Shown piece by piece: positions 1 to 8,553 of a stretch of 60,887 nt of DNA. A model generated the notes under the pieces. The model did no database searches and was not told the DNA's origin. It saw only the letters and a list, made by a program, of their open reading frames with translations. The first letter of the stretch is position 1. Each line of letters opens with the position of its first letter. Source of the stretch: Gammaproteobacteria bacterium. Its GTDB lineage: Bacteria > Pseudomonadota > Gammaproteobacteria > Pseudomonadales > Pseudomonadaceae. The position numbers and the translations under genes are program-made. The DNA lies in assembly GCA_023475025.1 (NCBI GenBank), contig JAMCWB010000047.1, positions 1-60,887 on the forward strand. The letters run 5' to 3'.

Positions 1-1112
1 AGCCGCTCTTCGCCCTGGTAATCCCAGGTCAGGCCGGCGGCCAGTTCGACCGGCAAGCCAAAGGCGAGGGTCTGGCGTTGCCAGCCCAGTTCGGCGCCAC
101 CGAAGCGGCGATCCAGTTCGATGACACCGCCACTTCCGGGGCGCAAATTTCCGTCTGCATCAAAAGTGTCCGCTCCGGGAAAGGCGAGAAATTGCTGCAC
201 CTCTCGGGTACCGCCGTAGACCATCAGAGTGATTTGATCGGCATTGCTCAGCTGGCGCTGATAATTAAGCCCACTTTGTTGGTGACGTACGCTTTTGCGC
301 GTATCGAAGGTCTGGCTGGCGGCGACGGCCTGGCGTCGGTCTTCCGGCACCTGCTCGGCAGTCAGGCCGAGCGGGTCCTGGGTGTCGGGCTGGTCGAGGG
401 CATTGAACAGCAGGGTCAGGCTGGACATATCGTCGATATCAATGCCCAGGCGCAGGCTGCCGGTATCGCGGCGGGTGTCGCTATGGTCGCGGTAGCCATC
501 GGTTTCCAGCCGGGCCATGCTGGCCTGGATATTGACCGCATCGTGTTGGGCACCATAGCGCAGGCGCGAACGCCAGAGGCCGTCACTGCCGACGGCGGTG
601 CGGTTTTCCAGTGTCGGATAAAACGGGCCTTCGCCACTGAAACCCTGGATCACGCCGCCGGAGGCATTGCCATAGAGGGCGGCCAGCGGGCCACGAAGCA
701 CGTCGATGCGGTCCAGGGTATCCAGATCAAACAGCGCCGGCTGGCCCTGGCCGTCAGGCATGGTCAGCGGAATGCCGTCCTGCACCAGGCGCACGCCCCG
801 CACACCGAACTGCGCGCGCGAGCCAAAGCCGCGCGAGGAAATCTGTAAGTCCTGGGCGTAGTTCTCACGGTTGAGGGCAAGGATGCCAGGCACCCGTTGC
901 AGGCTTTCCGATAGGTTGGCGCCGAGTGCGTTGGGTTGCAGTTGTGCGCCGCTGACCGAATCGCGGGTCAGTGGCAGGCGGGCATCGGCCTCGGTTTGCT
1001 GGCTGCCTAGTACGACCTGAGTTGGCAGGCTGAGGGGCGTGCTATCGGCGTGGCTCAGTTGGCTGGCCGTCAGGCAGGCGAGGGACAAGGGCAGCAGCAG
1101 GGGTGATCGCAT
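1..1112 (-). CDS. TonB-dependent outer-membrane receptor, N-terminal part (cut by window edge)
   Basis: The minus-strand frame stays open from the ATG at 1112-1110 to the window edge, about 370 codons without a stop. It begins with a signal peptide ending near SHADST. A plug domain follows, with motifs typical of these receptors: LSESLQRVPGI, SSRGFGSRAQFGVRGV, DGIPLTMPDGQGQ and DVLRGPLAALYGN. Beta-strand-rich barrel sequence begins after about residue 165. Such receptors import iron chelates or other scarce nutrients through the TonB-ExbBD system. The RGFGxRxxFGVRG and MPDGQGQ signatures recall the YncD/PqqU type, but the substrate is an inference. The start codon overlaps the stop of the gamma-carbonic-anhydrase gene by one base (TGATG), so the two are probably cotranscribed. 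The C-terminal barrel lies outside the window. Confidence 0.88.
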   Translation of the reverse strand, partial: MRSPLLLPLSLACLTASQLSHADSTPLSLPTQVVLGSQQTEADARLPLTRDSVSGAQLQPNALGANLSESLQRVPGILALNRENYAQDLQISSRGFGSRAQFGVRGVRLVQDGIPLTMPDGQGQPALFDLDTLDRIDVLRGPLAALYGNASGGVIQGFSGEGPFYPTLENRTAVGSDGLWRSRLRYGAQHDAVNIQASMARLETDGYRDHSDTRRDTGSLRLGIDIDDMSSLTLLFNALDQPDTQDPLGLTAEQVPEDRRQAVAASQTFDTRKSVRHQQSGLNYQRQLSNADQITLMVYGGTREVQQFLAFPGADTFDADGNLRPGSGGVIELDRRFGGAELGWQRQTLAFGLPVELAAGLTWDYQGEER

Positions 1113-1663
1113 CAGGTGGCCTTCTGGTTGGTCTGTTCGGCGAGGTAGCTGTCTTTCAGGCGTACGTAGTTGGCGGCGGTATAGGCAAAGAATTCCCGTT
1201 CGCTGGCTTTAAGTTCACGCACCTGACGCGCCGGGCTGCCCATGTACAGATAGCCGCTGGCCAGGGTCTTGCCGGCGGGGACCAGGCTACCGGCGCCGAT
1301 GATGACTTCATCCTCGACCACGGCGCCGTCCATCACGATGCTGCCCATGCCGATCAGTACGCGATTGCCGATGCTGCAGCCGTGCAGCAACACTTTGTGA
1401 CCAATGGTCACCTCGTTGCCTATGGTCAAGGGAAAGCCATCCGGGTTGAATGGTCCGGCGTGGGTGATATGCAGCACGCTGCCATCCTGCACGCTGGTGC
1501 GCGCGCCGATGCGAATGCGGTGCATATCGCCACGAATCACGGTCAGCGGCCAGACCGAGCTGTCGTCGCCCAGGGTTACGTCGCCGAGCACCACGGCGCT
1601 CTCGTCGACCATCACGCGCTGGCCGAGTTGCGGTTGCTGACCGCCGTAGGGTCGAATGTGCAT
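1112..1663 (-). CDS. gamma-carbonic anhydrase family protein (left-handed beta-helix hexapeptide repeat)
   Basis: A 183-residue protein with successive hexapeptide-repeat turns (VVLGDVTLGDDSSVWP, GNRVLIGMGSIVMDGAVV, DEVIIGAGSLVPAG), the signature of a left-handed beta-helix trimer. His65/His68 (SVLHITH) and the His89/His94 pair (GHKVLLHG) match the places where this family binds zinc. Relatives include YrdA, CaiE and PaaY; some are active carbonic anhydrases and others have unknown or thioesterase-like roles, so activity is not certain. The start at 1663 was chosen because AAGGTG precedes it at good spacing and the protein then begins as its relatives do; an in-frame extension to 1795 would run into prlC. 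It sits divergent to prlC, as in PAO1 (recalled). Confidence 0.88.
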   Translation of the reverse strand: MHIRPYGGQQPQLGQRVMVDESAVVLGDVTLGDDSSVWPLTVIRGDMHRIRIGARTSVQDGSVLHITHAGPFNPDGFPLTIGNEVTIGHKVLLHGCSIGNRVLIGMGSIVMDGAVVEDEVIIGAGSLVPAGKTLASGYLYMGSPARQVRELKASEREFFAYTAANYVRLKDSYLAEQTNQKAT

Positions 1664-1703
1664 TGTTGTCACCTTGAAATTTGCCGGAGTGGCGCCACAT
1701 CTA

Positions 1704-1712
1704 TGGGATAAT
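1704..1712 (+). promoter_or_regulatory. candidate extended -10 promoter for prlC
   Basis: The sequence TGGGATAAT (TGn plus GATAAT) fits an extended -10 element. TTGCCG lies upstream at 1681-1686, but with a 20-bp gap that is too long for a normal -35 pairing. Transcription would start near 1719 and leave a leader of about 65 bases before prlC. This is a motif match only. Confidence 0.35.
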
Positions 1713-1784
1713 GCCGCACCACGGTTAATGTGCCGGTCATTGTAGCCAACCGGCGACTGCTGACCAGATACCAGGATATGCCCG

Positions 1785-3833
1785 ATGAGTAACAACCCGC
1801 TGTTGCAAACCTACGACCTGCCAGCCTTCCAGGCCATTCGCCCCGAACACGTGCAACCTGCCGTTGAGCAGGTGCTGGCCGACAATCGGGCACAGCTGGC
1901 GGCCTTGTTAGCCGCGCCGCCCGCGCAATGGGACTGGGCCAGCCTGATCGAGCCGCTGGACGAAATGGGCGAGCGCCTGAGTCGTGCGTTCTCGCCAGCC
2001 AGCCACATGAATGCCGTGGTCAACAGTCCGGAGATGCGTGCCGCCTACGACGCCTGCCTGCCGTTGCTCAGTGAATACGCCACCGAGATGGGGCAGAATG
2101 CCGAGCTCTTTGCCGCCTATCAGCAGCTGGCCGAAGGCGAGGCCTTTGCCCGACTGGATCAGGCGCAAAAAACCATCATAGAACATGCCCTGCGTGATTT
2201 CCGATTGTCCGGGATTGCCCTGCCGCCGGCGCAGCAAAAACGTTACGGCGAGTTGCAGAGTCGCCTGTCCACCCTGCAGAGCCAGTTTTCCAACCAGCTG
2301 CTGGATGCCACCCAGGCCTGGACCAAACTGATTACCGATGTCGCCCAGCTCGATGGTCTGCCGGAATCGGCATTGGCCCAGGCAGCAGAAGCGGCCAAGG
2401 CCCGTGAGCTGGATGGCTGGCTGATTACCCTGGATTTCCCCAGCTACTACGCGGTGATGACTTACGCGCATGACCGTGCGTTGCGTGAAGAGGTGTATAC
2501 CGCCTACTGCACCCGTGCGTCCGATCAGGGGCCCCAAGCCGGGCAGAATGACAATGGCCCGCTGATGGTCGAAATCCTGCAGTTGCGTCAGGAGCTGGCC
2601 GAGCTATTGGGCTTTGCCAGCTACGCGGAGCTGTCTCTGGCCACCAAGATGGCTGACAGTACCGATCAGGTGCTGGGCTTCCTGCGTGACCTGGCAGCGC
2701 GCAGTCGCCCGCATGCGGAGCGTGATCTGGCCGACCTGCGCGCCTTTGCCGCCGAGCGGGGCTGCGATGATCTGCAAAGCTGGGATATGGGCTACTACGC
2801 TGAACAGTTGCGCCAGCACCGTTATGAGTTATCCCAGGAAGAGCTGCGGCCATATTTCCCGGTCGACCGGGTGATTGCCGGCATGTTTGCCGTGGTCGAG
2901 CGGCTGTATGGCATCGAGCTGCGTGAAGTCGATGAGTTTGAGCGCTGGCATCCGGATGCGCGCCTGTTCGAGGTGCTGGAAAATGGCGAGGTGATTGGCC
3001 GCTTCTTCCTTGATCTCTATGCCCGTGCCAACAAGCGTGGCGGCGCCTGGATGGACGGCTGCCGGGATCGTCGCCGCCTGCCCGGTGGTGAGCTGCAACG
3101 CCCGATTGCCTATCTGGTGGGTAACTTCACCCCCGCCTCGGGTGGCAAGCCGGCCTTGCTCACCCACGACGAAGTGACCACCCTGTTCCACGAATTCGGT
3201 CATGGCCTGCATCACCTGCTGACCCGGGTGGATTATCCGTCTGCGTCGGGCATCAATGGTGTTGCCTGGGATGCGGTCGAGCTGCCGAGTCAGTTTATGG
3301 AAAACTGGTGTTGGGAGCCGGAAGGTCTGGCATTGATTTCTGGCCATTACGAAACCGGCGAGCCGCTGCCACAGGACCTGCTCGACAAGATGCTGGCGGC
3401 GAAGAACTTCCAGTCGGGCCTGGGCATGCTGCGCCAGATCGAATTCTCCCTGTTTGACTTCGAGCTGCATGCGCGTAGTCATCCCGAGCGCAGTGTGCAG
3501 CAGGTACTGGATGCGGTACGTGCAGAGGTGTCGGTATTTGCGCCACCCGCCTTCAACCGCTTCCAGAATGGCTTCGGGCATATCTTTGCCGGTGGCTATG
3601 CGGCCGGTTACTACTCCTACAAGTGGGCCGAAGTGCTCTCTGCCGACGCCTTCTCACGCTTTGAGGAAGAGGGTGTGCTGAATGCCGCCACCGGTCAGGC
3701 CTTCCGTGACAGTGTGCTGGCACAGGGTGGCAGCAAGGAGCCGATGGCCCTGTTCGTTGAGTTCCGAGGGCGCGAACCCAGTGTCGATGCCCTGTTGCGC
3801 CACAGTGGCTTGCTGACCGGAGAGGCGGCATGA
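1785..3833 (+). CDS. prlC: oligopeptidase A (M3 zinc metallopeptidase)
   Basis: A 682-residue cytosolic metallopeptidase of the M3 (thimet) family, the usual length for PrlC/OpdA. The zinc motif HEFGH is at residues 469-473, in the context TLFHEFGHGLHH, with the third-ligand helix following (NGVAWDAVELPSQFMENW). The C-terminal segment GHIFAGGYAAGYYSYKWAEVLSADAF is also typical. The enzyme degrades short peptides, including cleaved signal peptides, in the cytoplasm. The ATG at 1785 matches the family N-terminus (NNPLLQ near the start). It overlaps the downstream zinc-ribbon gene by four bases (ATGA), which suggests translational coupling. Confidence 0.97.
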   Translation: MSNNPLLQTYDLPAFQAIRPEHVQPAVEQVLADNRAQLAALLAAPPAQWDWASLIEPLDEMGERLSRAFSPASHMNAVVNSPEMRAAYDACLPLLSEYATEMGQNAELFAAYQQLAEGEAFARLDQAQKTIIEHALRDFRLSGIALPPAQQKRYGELQSRLSTLQSQFSNQLLDATQAWTKLITDVAQLDGLPESALAQAAEAAKARELDGWLITLDFPSYYAVMTYAHDRALREEVYTAYCTRASDQGPQAGQNDNGPLMVEILQLRQELAELLGFASYAELSLATKMADSTDQVLGFLRDLAARSRPHAERDLADLRAFAAERGCDDLQSWDMGYYAEQLRQHRYELSQEELRPYFPVDRVIAGMFAVVERLYGIELREVDEFERWHPDARLFEVLENGEVIGRFFLDLYARANKRGGAWMDGCRDRRRLPGGELQRPIAYLVGNFTPASGGKPALLTHDEVTTLFHEFGHGLHHLLTRVDYPSASGINGVAWDAVELPSQFMENWCWEPEGLALISGHYETGEPLPQDLLDKMLAAKNFQSGLGMLRQIEFSLFDFELHARSHPERSVQQVLDAVRAEVSVFAPPAFNRFQNGFGHIFAGGYAAGYYSYKWAEVLSADAFSRFEEEGVLNAATGQAFRDSVLAQGGSKEPMALFVEFRGREPSVDALLRHSGLLTGEAA

Positions 3834-4099
3834 CGGAACCGGTAAAACGCTTTATCGCTGGGGCGGTATGCCCGGCCTGTAGCGAAATGGACACCATCCG
3901 CATGTTCGAACTGGACGGTTTGCCGCAGCGCGACTGTGTTGCCTGCGGCTATGCCGACAGCCTGGATATTCGCGGCAACGTGGTGCCCAAGGAAATCCCA
4001 ACCCGGGTCAATAAAGACAAGCCCCCCAAACCGGCGGCCCAGGCGCAAACGGTTCAGTTTTTTCCCAATCCCAAGCTGCAAAAAAAACGCCCCGATTAA
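3830..4099 (+). CDS. YheV-like (DUF2387) putative zinc-ribbon protein
   Basis: An 89-residue protein with two CxxC pairs (CPAC near residue 14 and CVAC near residue 36) that could form one zinc ribbon. A Lys/Pro-rich, probably disordered tail follows. The pattern fits the YheV/DUF2387 family, whose function is unknown. Its ATG overlaps the prlC stop, and the same pair occurs in PAO1 (PA0067-PA0068, recalled), which points to a linked but undefined role. The stop codon lies in the loop of the transcription terminator that ends the operon. Confidence 0.85.
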   Translation: MTEPVKRFIAGAVCPACSEMDTIRMFELDGLPQRDCVACGYADSLDIRGNVVPKEIPTRVNKDKPPKPAAQAQTVQFFPNPKLQKKRPD

Positions 4100-4111
4100 G
4101 GGGCGTTTTTT
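4081..4111. terminator. bidirectional intrinsic terminator after prlC-yheV
   Basis: A CGCCCC stem (4088-4093) and GGGGCG (4100-4105) enclose a six-base loop. Seven A precede the stem and six T follow it, so it can terminate from both sides. It separates prlC-yheV from the convergent gene at 4160-4630. The yheV stop codon lies in the loop. Confidence 0.9.
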
Positions 4112-4159
4112 GTCTGCATGACGCCAGCGGTGAACCATGCTGGCGCTCGCACTATCAGG

Positions 4160-4630
4160 TTACGGCGTTTGCGGCGGCTCGGAAATCGACTCAGACACCG
4201 ATGGTGCTGATGACTTGCTGGCAAGCTTTTCGACGTTCATCGCGATCGACAGCAGCAGAATCAGGCTTTCCTTGAAGAAGGACATCAGGATCACGGCGAA
4301 GTAGAAGTACAGCACAACGCCAATCGCACTGCCGATACCGCTGAAGAAGCCGACACTGAACATCACGCCAAACAGGGTGATGACAGCAACGATCACACCG
4401 ACGAACCAGGACAGGAAAATCAGACCATCCCAGGCGCTGCGGATCCAGTCGAAGACGGGGAATTCAGACTTCCCGCTGTCATCGTTCGGGTTGTTGGCGG
4501 CTTGTCGGCGCTCGGCTAGGCGCAAGGCTGCCCCCTTCCAGATTGACCAGGGAATGGTGAAAAAGCGCAGAATGCAAACGATCAGGGCCTGGATAATTGC
4601 GGGGAAAAGTTGTTCTTTCAGTTGTGACAT
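4160..4630 (-). CDS. hypothetical multi-pass membrane protein
   Basis: 156 residues, family not recognised. There are hydrophobic stretches near residues 10-30 (AIIQALIVCILRFFTIPW), 68-95 (GLIFLSWFVGVIVAVITLFGV) and 100-135 (IGVVLYFYFAVILMSFF and a following LILLLSIA). A charged linker with NNPNDDSGKS lies between the first and second, and the Ser/Pro-rich C-terminus looks disordered. This suggests an inner-membrane protein with three or four spans. A GGAGCGG ribosome site lies just upstream of the ATG. It is separated from its neighbours by a terminator on one side and 79 bases on the other. Confidence 0.65.
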   Translation of the reverse strand: MSQLKEQLFPAIIQALIVCILRFFTIPWSIWKGAALRLAERRQAANNPNDDSGKSEFPVFDWIRSAWDGLIFLSWFVGVIVAVITLFGVMFSVGFFSGIGSAIGVVLYFYFAVILMSFFKESLILLLSIAMNVEKLASKSSAPSVSESISEPPQTP

Positions 4631-4709
4631 TACCGCTCCTTGTTAGTGATTTGTGCCTTCAATGTATTGGCTTGGGCATTATGCCAGCAATGCACTCCCG
4701 TGTGCTTAT

Positions 4710-5351
4710 CTAGATCGCGCTTGCAAGGCGTATATCCACCCCCAGTCTACGAGACAGGCAAGGCCATTGATCCCAGAGGTGCTGGCGCTGGCTGGCGTCC
4801 AGGCGCTTGAGGTGTTGCTGGAATTCATCGCTGGCAAACAGGCTGGCCGGAAGCAGGCCGTTGACAGCCTCTTCGACGGCGCTGTCGAGTTGGTTGGCAA
4901 AGGGTTCGCCCAGCAAGTGATGCACAATCAGGTTGGCGCGGGTGGTATCCAGCGGGATCAGGGGTATGCCGCCCTGGCTGGCATAGCGGTCATTCACTTC
5001 TTCCACCAGGCGATGTGCCAGATAGGCTTCATCGAGCAGCACCAGCATGCCGTGATGGTCGTCGGGTAATTCTGGTGGCTGCAGGAAAAAGTCAGCGGCA
5101 ACCCTGAGTACGGGTAATAGCAGGGCTTCCAGGTTGGCCTGTCGGGCAACGCTTTGGGCTGCCTCGAGCACGTCAGGTACTTCTTCGATGTAGGCCTCGA
5201 CAAAACGCAGCAGCCCCTCGCTGCCATCGGCAGGCGGCACTATGCTGCTGTGCAGGTGGGGCAGGCGTTCGGCCAGCCACTTGTGCAGAAGCGCTTGTTG
5301 ATCCAGTTGCTGTGCGCGCTGGACGCTGTCACGCAAGGCGGTGATATTCAT
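4710..5351 (-). CDS. conserved hypothetical soluble protein
   Basis: 213 residues, mostly helical in composition, with no signal peptide or membrane span. I do not recognise a family. Visible segments include LLRFVEAYIEEVPDVLEAA, MLVLLDEAYLAHRLVEEVNDRY and TRANLIVHHLLGEPFANQLD. The leucine-, glutamine- and histidine-rich sequence shows no catalytic motif. Codon use resembles that of neighbouring genes, and the frame is long and free of stops, so it is very probably real. It is divergent from coxB, across the 465-bp oxidase control region. Its position just before the cox operon suggests a PAO1 counterpart near PA0104, but this is a guess from synteny. Confidence 0.65.
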   Translation of the reverse strand: MNITALRDSVQRAQQLDQQALLHKWLAERLPHLHSSIVPPADGSEGLLRFVEAYIEEVPDVLEAAQSVARQANLEALLLPVLRVAADFFLQPPELPDDHHGMLVLLDEAYLAHRLVEEVNDRYASQGGIPLIPLDTTRANLIVHHLLGEPFANQLDSAVEEAVNGLLPASLFASDEFQQHLKRLDASQRQHLWDQWPCLSRRLGVDIRLASAI

Positions 5352-5603
5352 CAGACTGACTCCCGAACTGCAAGCGCAGGCTTGCAGACATGGCGCGGCT
5401 ACGCCGTTAGCAGTTAATGGTCAGGGGGATGGGTGCCCAAGTTTCTTTCAGAATCTAGCAGACAATTGAGGAAATGCTAGCACGGGGACAGTGTAGCGAA
5501 TTAATGGCACGATAATGAGGCAGGTGGCGCTCTTTGTATTATGCGCCGCTCTGGCTCAAGGGTCTCAGGTAACATTCTTTAGCAGATTGCTATTTTGTCC
5601 GTC

Positions 5604-5617
5604 TTGACATTGATCAA
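5604..5617 (+). promoter_or_regulatory. ANR/FNR-like box upstream of coxB
   Basis: TTGAC-ATTG-ATCAA matches the consensus TTGAT-N4-ATCAA at nine of ten positions. Pseudomonads encode the FNR-type regulators ANR and DNR, and aa3 oxidase genes are known to be controlled by oxygen and growth phase. The centre lies about 57 bases upstream of the start predicted from the -10 at 5656, farther than the usual -41.5 activator position. The mode of action is therefore open. TTGACA in the same box could also act as a -35. Confidence 0.6.
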
Positions 5618-5654
5618 AAAAGCAAATTTTACATTGCGATGTGGCAGCTGCGGT

Positions 5655-5661
5655 CTATACT
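5655..5661 (+). promoter_or_regulatory. sigma-S-like -10 (CTATACT) of the cox operon
   Basis: CTATACT is identical to the optimal RpoS -10 element, and no good -35 sits 17 bp upstream, which sigma-S promoters tolerate. In P. aeruginosa the coxBA operon is RpoS-dependent (recalled from the literature). Expected transcription start is near 5668. Confidence 0.5.
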
Positions 5662-5750
5662 CGAGTTGTCTGGTCGGTTTTTGGGGGGGCGGTCCGTGGA
5701 CCGGAACGACCGGGAATCCGGTTTAGCCGTATCTCTCGATTCTTTGCAAC

Positions 5751-5764
5751 GCAAATGCATTTGC
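5751..5764. promoter_or_regulatory. perfect 14-bp palindrome in the coxB leader
   Basis: GCAAATGCATTTGC is a perfect palindrome 53 bases before the coxB start codon, inside the predicted transcript. It could be a dimeric repressor site or a small RNA hairpin. No regulator is assigned. Confidence 0.4.
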
Positions 5765-5816
5765 CTGCATGCCCGCCTGCCAGCACGAATAACAACAATA
5801 GTATGGGGAACCGGGA

Positions 5817-6944
5817 ATGTTGCGATTAGCAAGTACCTGGCTGGTGGCTCTGAGTGCGTTTCTGGCCAGTACCTTGGTCAGTGCCGACTGGGGCTTCAAT
5901 ATGACTCGAGGGGTGACGGAAGTCAGCCAGTCGATCTTCAGCCTGCATATGATCATCTTCTGGATCTGCGTGGTCATCGGCGTCATTGTGTTTGGCGTGA
6001 TGTTCTATTCGATGTTTGCGCATCGGAAATCCAGAGGCGCTGTACCCTCCAAATTCCACGAGCACCTGGGGCTTGAAGTCCTGTGGACCGTGATCCCCCT
6101 GCTGATTCTGGTTGGCATGGCCGTGCCGGCCACCAAGGTGCTGATCAAGATCTATGACACCCAGGATGCTGATATGGACGTGTTGATCACGGGGTATCAG
6201 TGGCGCTGGGGTTACGAATACCTTGGTGAAGATGTCAGCTTCATGAGCAACATGAGCACCTCTTCCGAGGAAATCTACAACCAGGTCGACAAGGGTGAAA
6301 ACTACCTGCTGGAAGTGGATAACCCCCTGGTGCTGCCGGTCGGGCAGAAGGTCCGCTTCCTGATTACTTCTGCTGACGTGATCCACTCCTGGTGGGTGCC
6401 GGCCTTTGCGGTGAAGAAAGACGCTATTCCCGGATTTATCAATGAAGCCTGGACACGCATTGACGAGCCGGGTGTCTACCGTGGCCAGTGCGCCGAGCTC
6501 TGCGGCATTGACCACGCCTTCATGCCTATCGTCGTTATTGCCAAAGAGCAGGACGAATACGATGCCTGGCTGGCCGAACAGAAGGAAGCCGCTGCGCTGG
6601 AGCGTGAACTGGCTTCCAGAGAATGGACATTGCCTGAGCTGATGGAGCGTGGTGAGCGCGTGTATGCCTCTGCCTGTGCCTCCTGTCACCAGGTTAACGG
6701 TCAGGGCTTGCCACCGACTTTCCCGTCGCTGGTCGGTACCGATATGGTGCTCAATGATATTGAGGGTCACATCGATGTGGTGGTCAACGGGGTACGTGGT
6801 ACCTCCATGGCGGCCTTCGGCAGTCAATTGTCTGAAGTCGAAATTGCAGCCGTGATTACCTATGAGCGTAACGCCTGGGGTAATGACACCGGCGACGTGA
6901 TTACGCCGCTGCAGATTCTCGAATTCAAACAGGCCCAGGAATAG
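5817..6944 (+). CDS. coxB: cytochrome c oxidase subunit II with C-terminal cytochrome c domain
   Basis: A 375-residue subunit II of the aa3/caa3 oxidase, which receives electrons from cytochrome c at the periplasmic face. A signal-like N-terminus (cleaved near VSADWG) is followed by two membrane spans (about 40-70 and 85-105). The CuA domain has ligands His190 (DVIHSWW), Cys225 and Cys229 (CAELC), His233 and Met236. A fused cytochrome c domain carries CASCH (Cys287, Cys290, His291) with a likely Met ligand near GTSMAAF. The length matches PAO1 CoxB. It is first in the oxidase operon, ten bases before coxA, behind a GGGAACCGGGA leader. Confidence 0.97.
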   Translation: MLRLASTWLVALSAFLASTLVSADWGFNMTRGVTEVSQSIFSLHMIIFWICVVIGVIVFGVMFYSMFAHRKSRGAVPSKFHEHLGLEVLWTVIPLLILVGMAVPATKVLIKIYDTQDADMDVLITGYQWRWGYEYLGEDVSFMSNMSTSSEEIYNQVDKGENYLLEVDNPLVLPVGQKVRFLITSADVIHSWWVPAFAVKKDAIPGFINEAWTRIDEPGVYRGQCAELCGIDHAFMPIVVIAKEQDEYDAWLAEQKEAAALERELASREWTLPELMERGERVYASACASCHQVNGQGLPPTFPSLVGTDMVLNDIEGHIDVVVNGVRGTSMAAFGSQLSEVEIAAVITYERNAWGNDTGDVITPLQILEFKQAQE

Positions 6945-6954
6945 GAGACCCGTC

Positions 6955-8538
6955 ATGAGCACAGTGATTGATCACCATCACGATGACCATGCGCACGGTC
7001 CTGCCAAGGGCCTGTCGCGCTGGTTATTGACTACCAACCATAAAGATATCGGGACCATGTACCTGTGGTTCAGCTTTGCCATGTTCCTGATTGGCGGCTG
7101 TATGGCCATGGTTATCCGCGCCGAGCTGTTCCAGCCCGGCCTGCAGCTGGTTGATCCGAACTTCTTCAACCAGATGACCACCATGCACGGCCTGATCATG
7201 GTCTTTGGTGCGGTGATGCCGGCCTTCGTCGGTCTGGCCAACTGGATGATTCCGATGATGATCGGGGCGCCGGACATGGCCCTGCCGCGGATGAACAACT
7301 TCAGCTTCTGGTTGCTGCCGGTGGCCTTTGGTCTGCTGTTGTCGACGCTGTTCATGGCTGGCGGCGGGCCGAACTTCGGCTGGACCTTCTATGCACCGCT
7401 GTCGACCACCTATGCACCGCCAAGTGTGACCTATTTCATCTTTGCCATTCACGTCGCGGGCATCAGTTCGATCATGGGGGCGATCAATATCGTTGCCACC
7501 ATTCTGAACATGCGCGCCCCGGGCATGACGCTGATGAAAATGCCGCTGTTCGTCTGGACCTGGTTGATCACCGGCTTCCTGCTGATCGCAGTAATGCCGG
7601 TTCTGGCTGGCTTGGTGACCATGATGTTGATGGATATCCACTTTGGCACCAGCTTTTTCAGCGCCGCCGGTGGTGGTGATCCGGTGATGTTCCAGCATAT
7701 CTTCTGGTTCTTCGGTCACCCTGAGGTGTACATCATGATTCTGCCGGCCTTTGGCGCAGTGAGCATGATCATTCCGGCCTTCAGCCGCAAGCCGCTGTTT
7801 GGTTATACCTCCATGGTGTACGCCACGGCAGCCATTGCCTTCCTGTCCTTCGTGGTCTGGGCGCACCATATGTTTACCGTCGGCATACCGCTGACCGGTC
7901 AGCTGTTCTTCATGTATGCGACCATGCTGATTGCGGTGCCGACCGGGGTGAAGGTATTCAACTGGGTGACCACCATGTTCCGGGGATCCTTGACCTTTGA
8001 GGCGCCGATGCTGTTCTCGATTGCCTTCGTCATCCTGTTCACCATTGGTGGCTTCTCCGGGCTGATGCTGGCGATCGCACCGGCGGACTTCCAGTATCAC
8101 GATACCTATTTCGTGGTCGCCCACTTCCATTACGTGCTGGTGCCGGGTGCGATCTTCGGGATCTTTGCTTCGGTCTACTACTGGCTGCCAAAGTGGACCG
8201 GTCACATGTATGACGAAGTGCTGGCGAAAACCCACTTCTGGGTGTCCTTTGTCGGCATGAACCTGGCCTTCTTCCCGATGCACTTTGTCGGCCTGGCCGG
8301 CATGCCGCGACGGATTCCGGACTACAACATGATGTTCGCCAATTTCAACATGATCTCGTCCATTGGCGCCTTCATGTTCGCGGCGACCCAGTTGCTGTTC
8401 CTGTATATCGTCATCAAGTGTGTGCGTGGCGGCAAGAAAGCCCCGGCCAAGCCGTGGGATGGTGCCGAAGGTCTGGAGTGGTCAGTGCCTTCACCGGCGC
8501 CCTACCACACCTTCTCTACCCCGCCGGAAGTCAAGTAA
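6955..8538 (+). CDS. coxA: cytochrome c oxidase subunit I
   Basis: A 527-residue catalytic subunit of the aa3-type haem-copper oxidase: reduction of oxygen to water at haem a3-CuB, with proton pumping. Twelve hydrophobic spans are expected. Signatures include TMHGLIMVFG (haem a ligand), ANWMIPMMIGAPDMALPRMNN, the CuB motif FWFFGHPEVYI with its His-Pro-Glu-Val-Tyr cross-link segment, WAHHMF, and VAHFHYVL near the haem ligands. The His/Asp-rich N-terminus (DHHHDDHAHG) is cytoplasmic and typical of pseudomonads. A GGAGACC ribosome site precedes the ATG. Confidence 0.98.
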   Translation: MSTVIDHHHDDHAHGPAKGLSRWLLTTNHKDIGTMYLWFSFAMFLIGGCMAMVIRAELFQPGLQLVDPNFFNQMTTMHGLIMVFGAVMPAFVGLANWMIPMMIGAPDMALPRMNNFSFWLLPVAFGLLLSTLFMAGGGPNFGWTFYAPLSTTYAPPSVTYFIFAIHVAGISSIMGAINIVATILNMRAPGMTLMKMPLFVWTWLITGFLLIAVMPVLAGLVTMMLMDIHFGTSFFSAAGGGDPVMFQHIFWFFGHPEVYIMILPAFGAVSMIIPAFSRKPLFGYTSMVYATAAIAFLSFVVWAHHMFTVGIPLTGQLFFMYATMLIAVPTGVKVFNWVTTMFRGSLTFEAPMLFSIAFVILFTIGGFSGLMLAIAPADFQYHDTYFVVAHFHYVLVPGAIFGIFASVYYWLPKWTGHMYDEVLAKTHFWVSFVGMNLAFFPMHFVGLAGMPRRIPDYNMMFANFNMISSIGAFMFAATQLLFLYIVIKCVRGGKKAPAKPWDGAEGLEWSVPSPAPYHTFSTPPEVK

Positions 8539-8553
8539 TTCAGGAGCAAGGTC

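Larger units (their letters stand above)
5352..5816 (+). other. long intergenic control region upstream of the cox operon
   Basis: This 465-bp stretch holds no convincing gene. It contains an ANR/FNR-like box (5604-5617), a CTATACT -10 hexamer (5655-5661), a G-run with a GGTCC/GGACC hairpin around 5690-5702 and a perfect 14-bp palindrome (5751-5764). The coxB leader from the predicted start would be about 150 bases. Short frames across it lack family likeness and ribosome sites. Confidence 0.6.

Noticed and set aside
78..848. Plus-strand open frame of 256 codons at the window start
   Set aside because: The opposite strand encodes a clear TonB-dependent receptor over the same bases.
7024..8283. 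Long minus-strand open frame (419 codons) inside coxA
   Set aside because: It is antisense to the well-supported oxidase subunit I. Its translation is rich in His, Arg, Gln and Gly without any domain, as expected for the reverse of a membrane protein gene.
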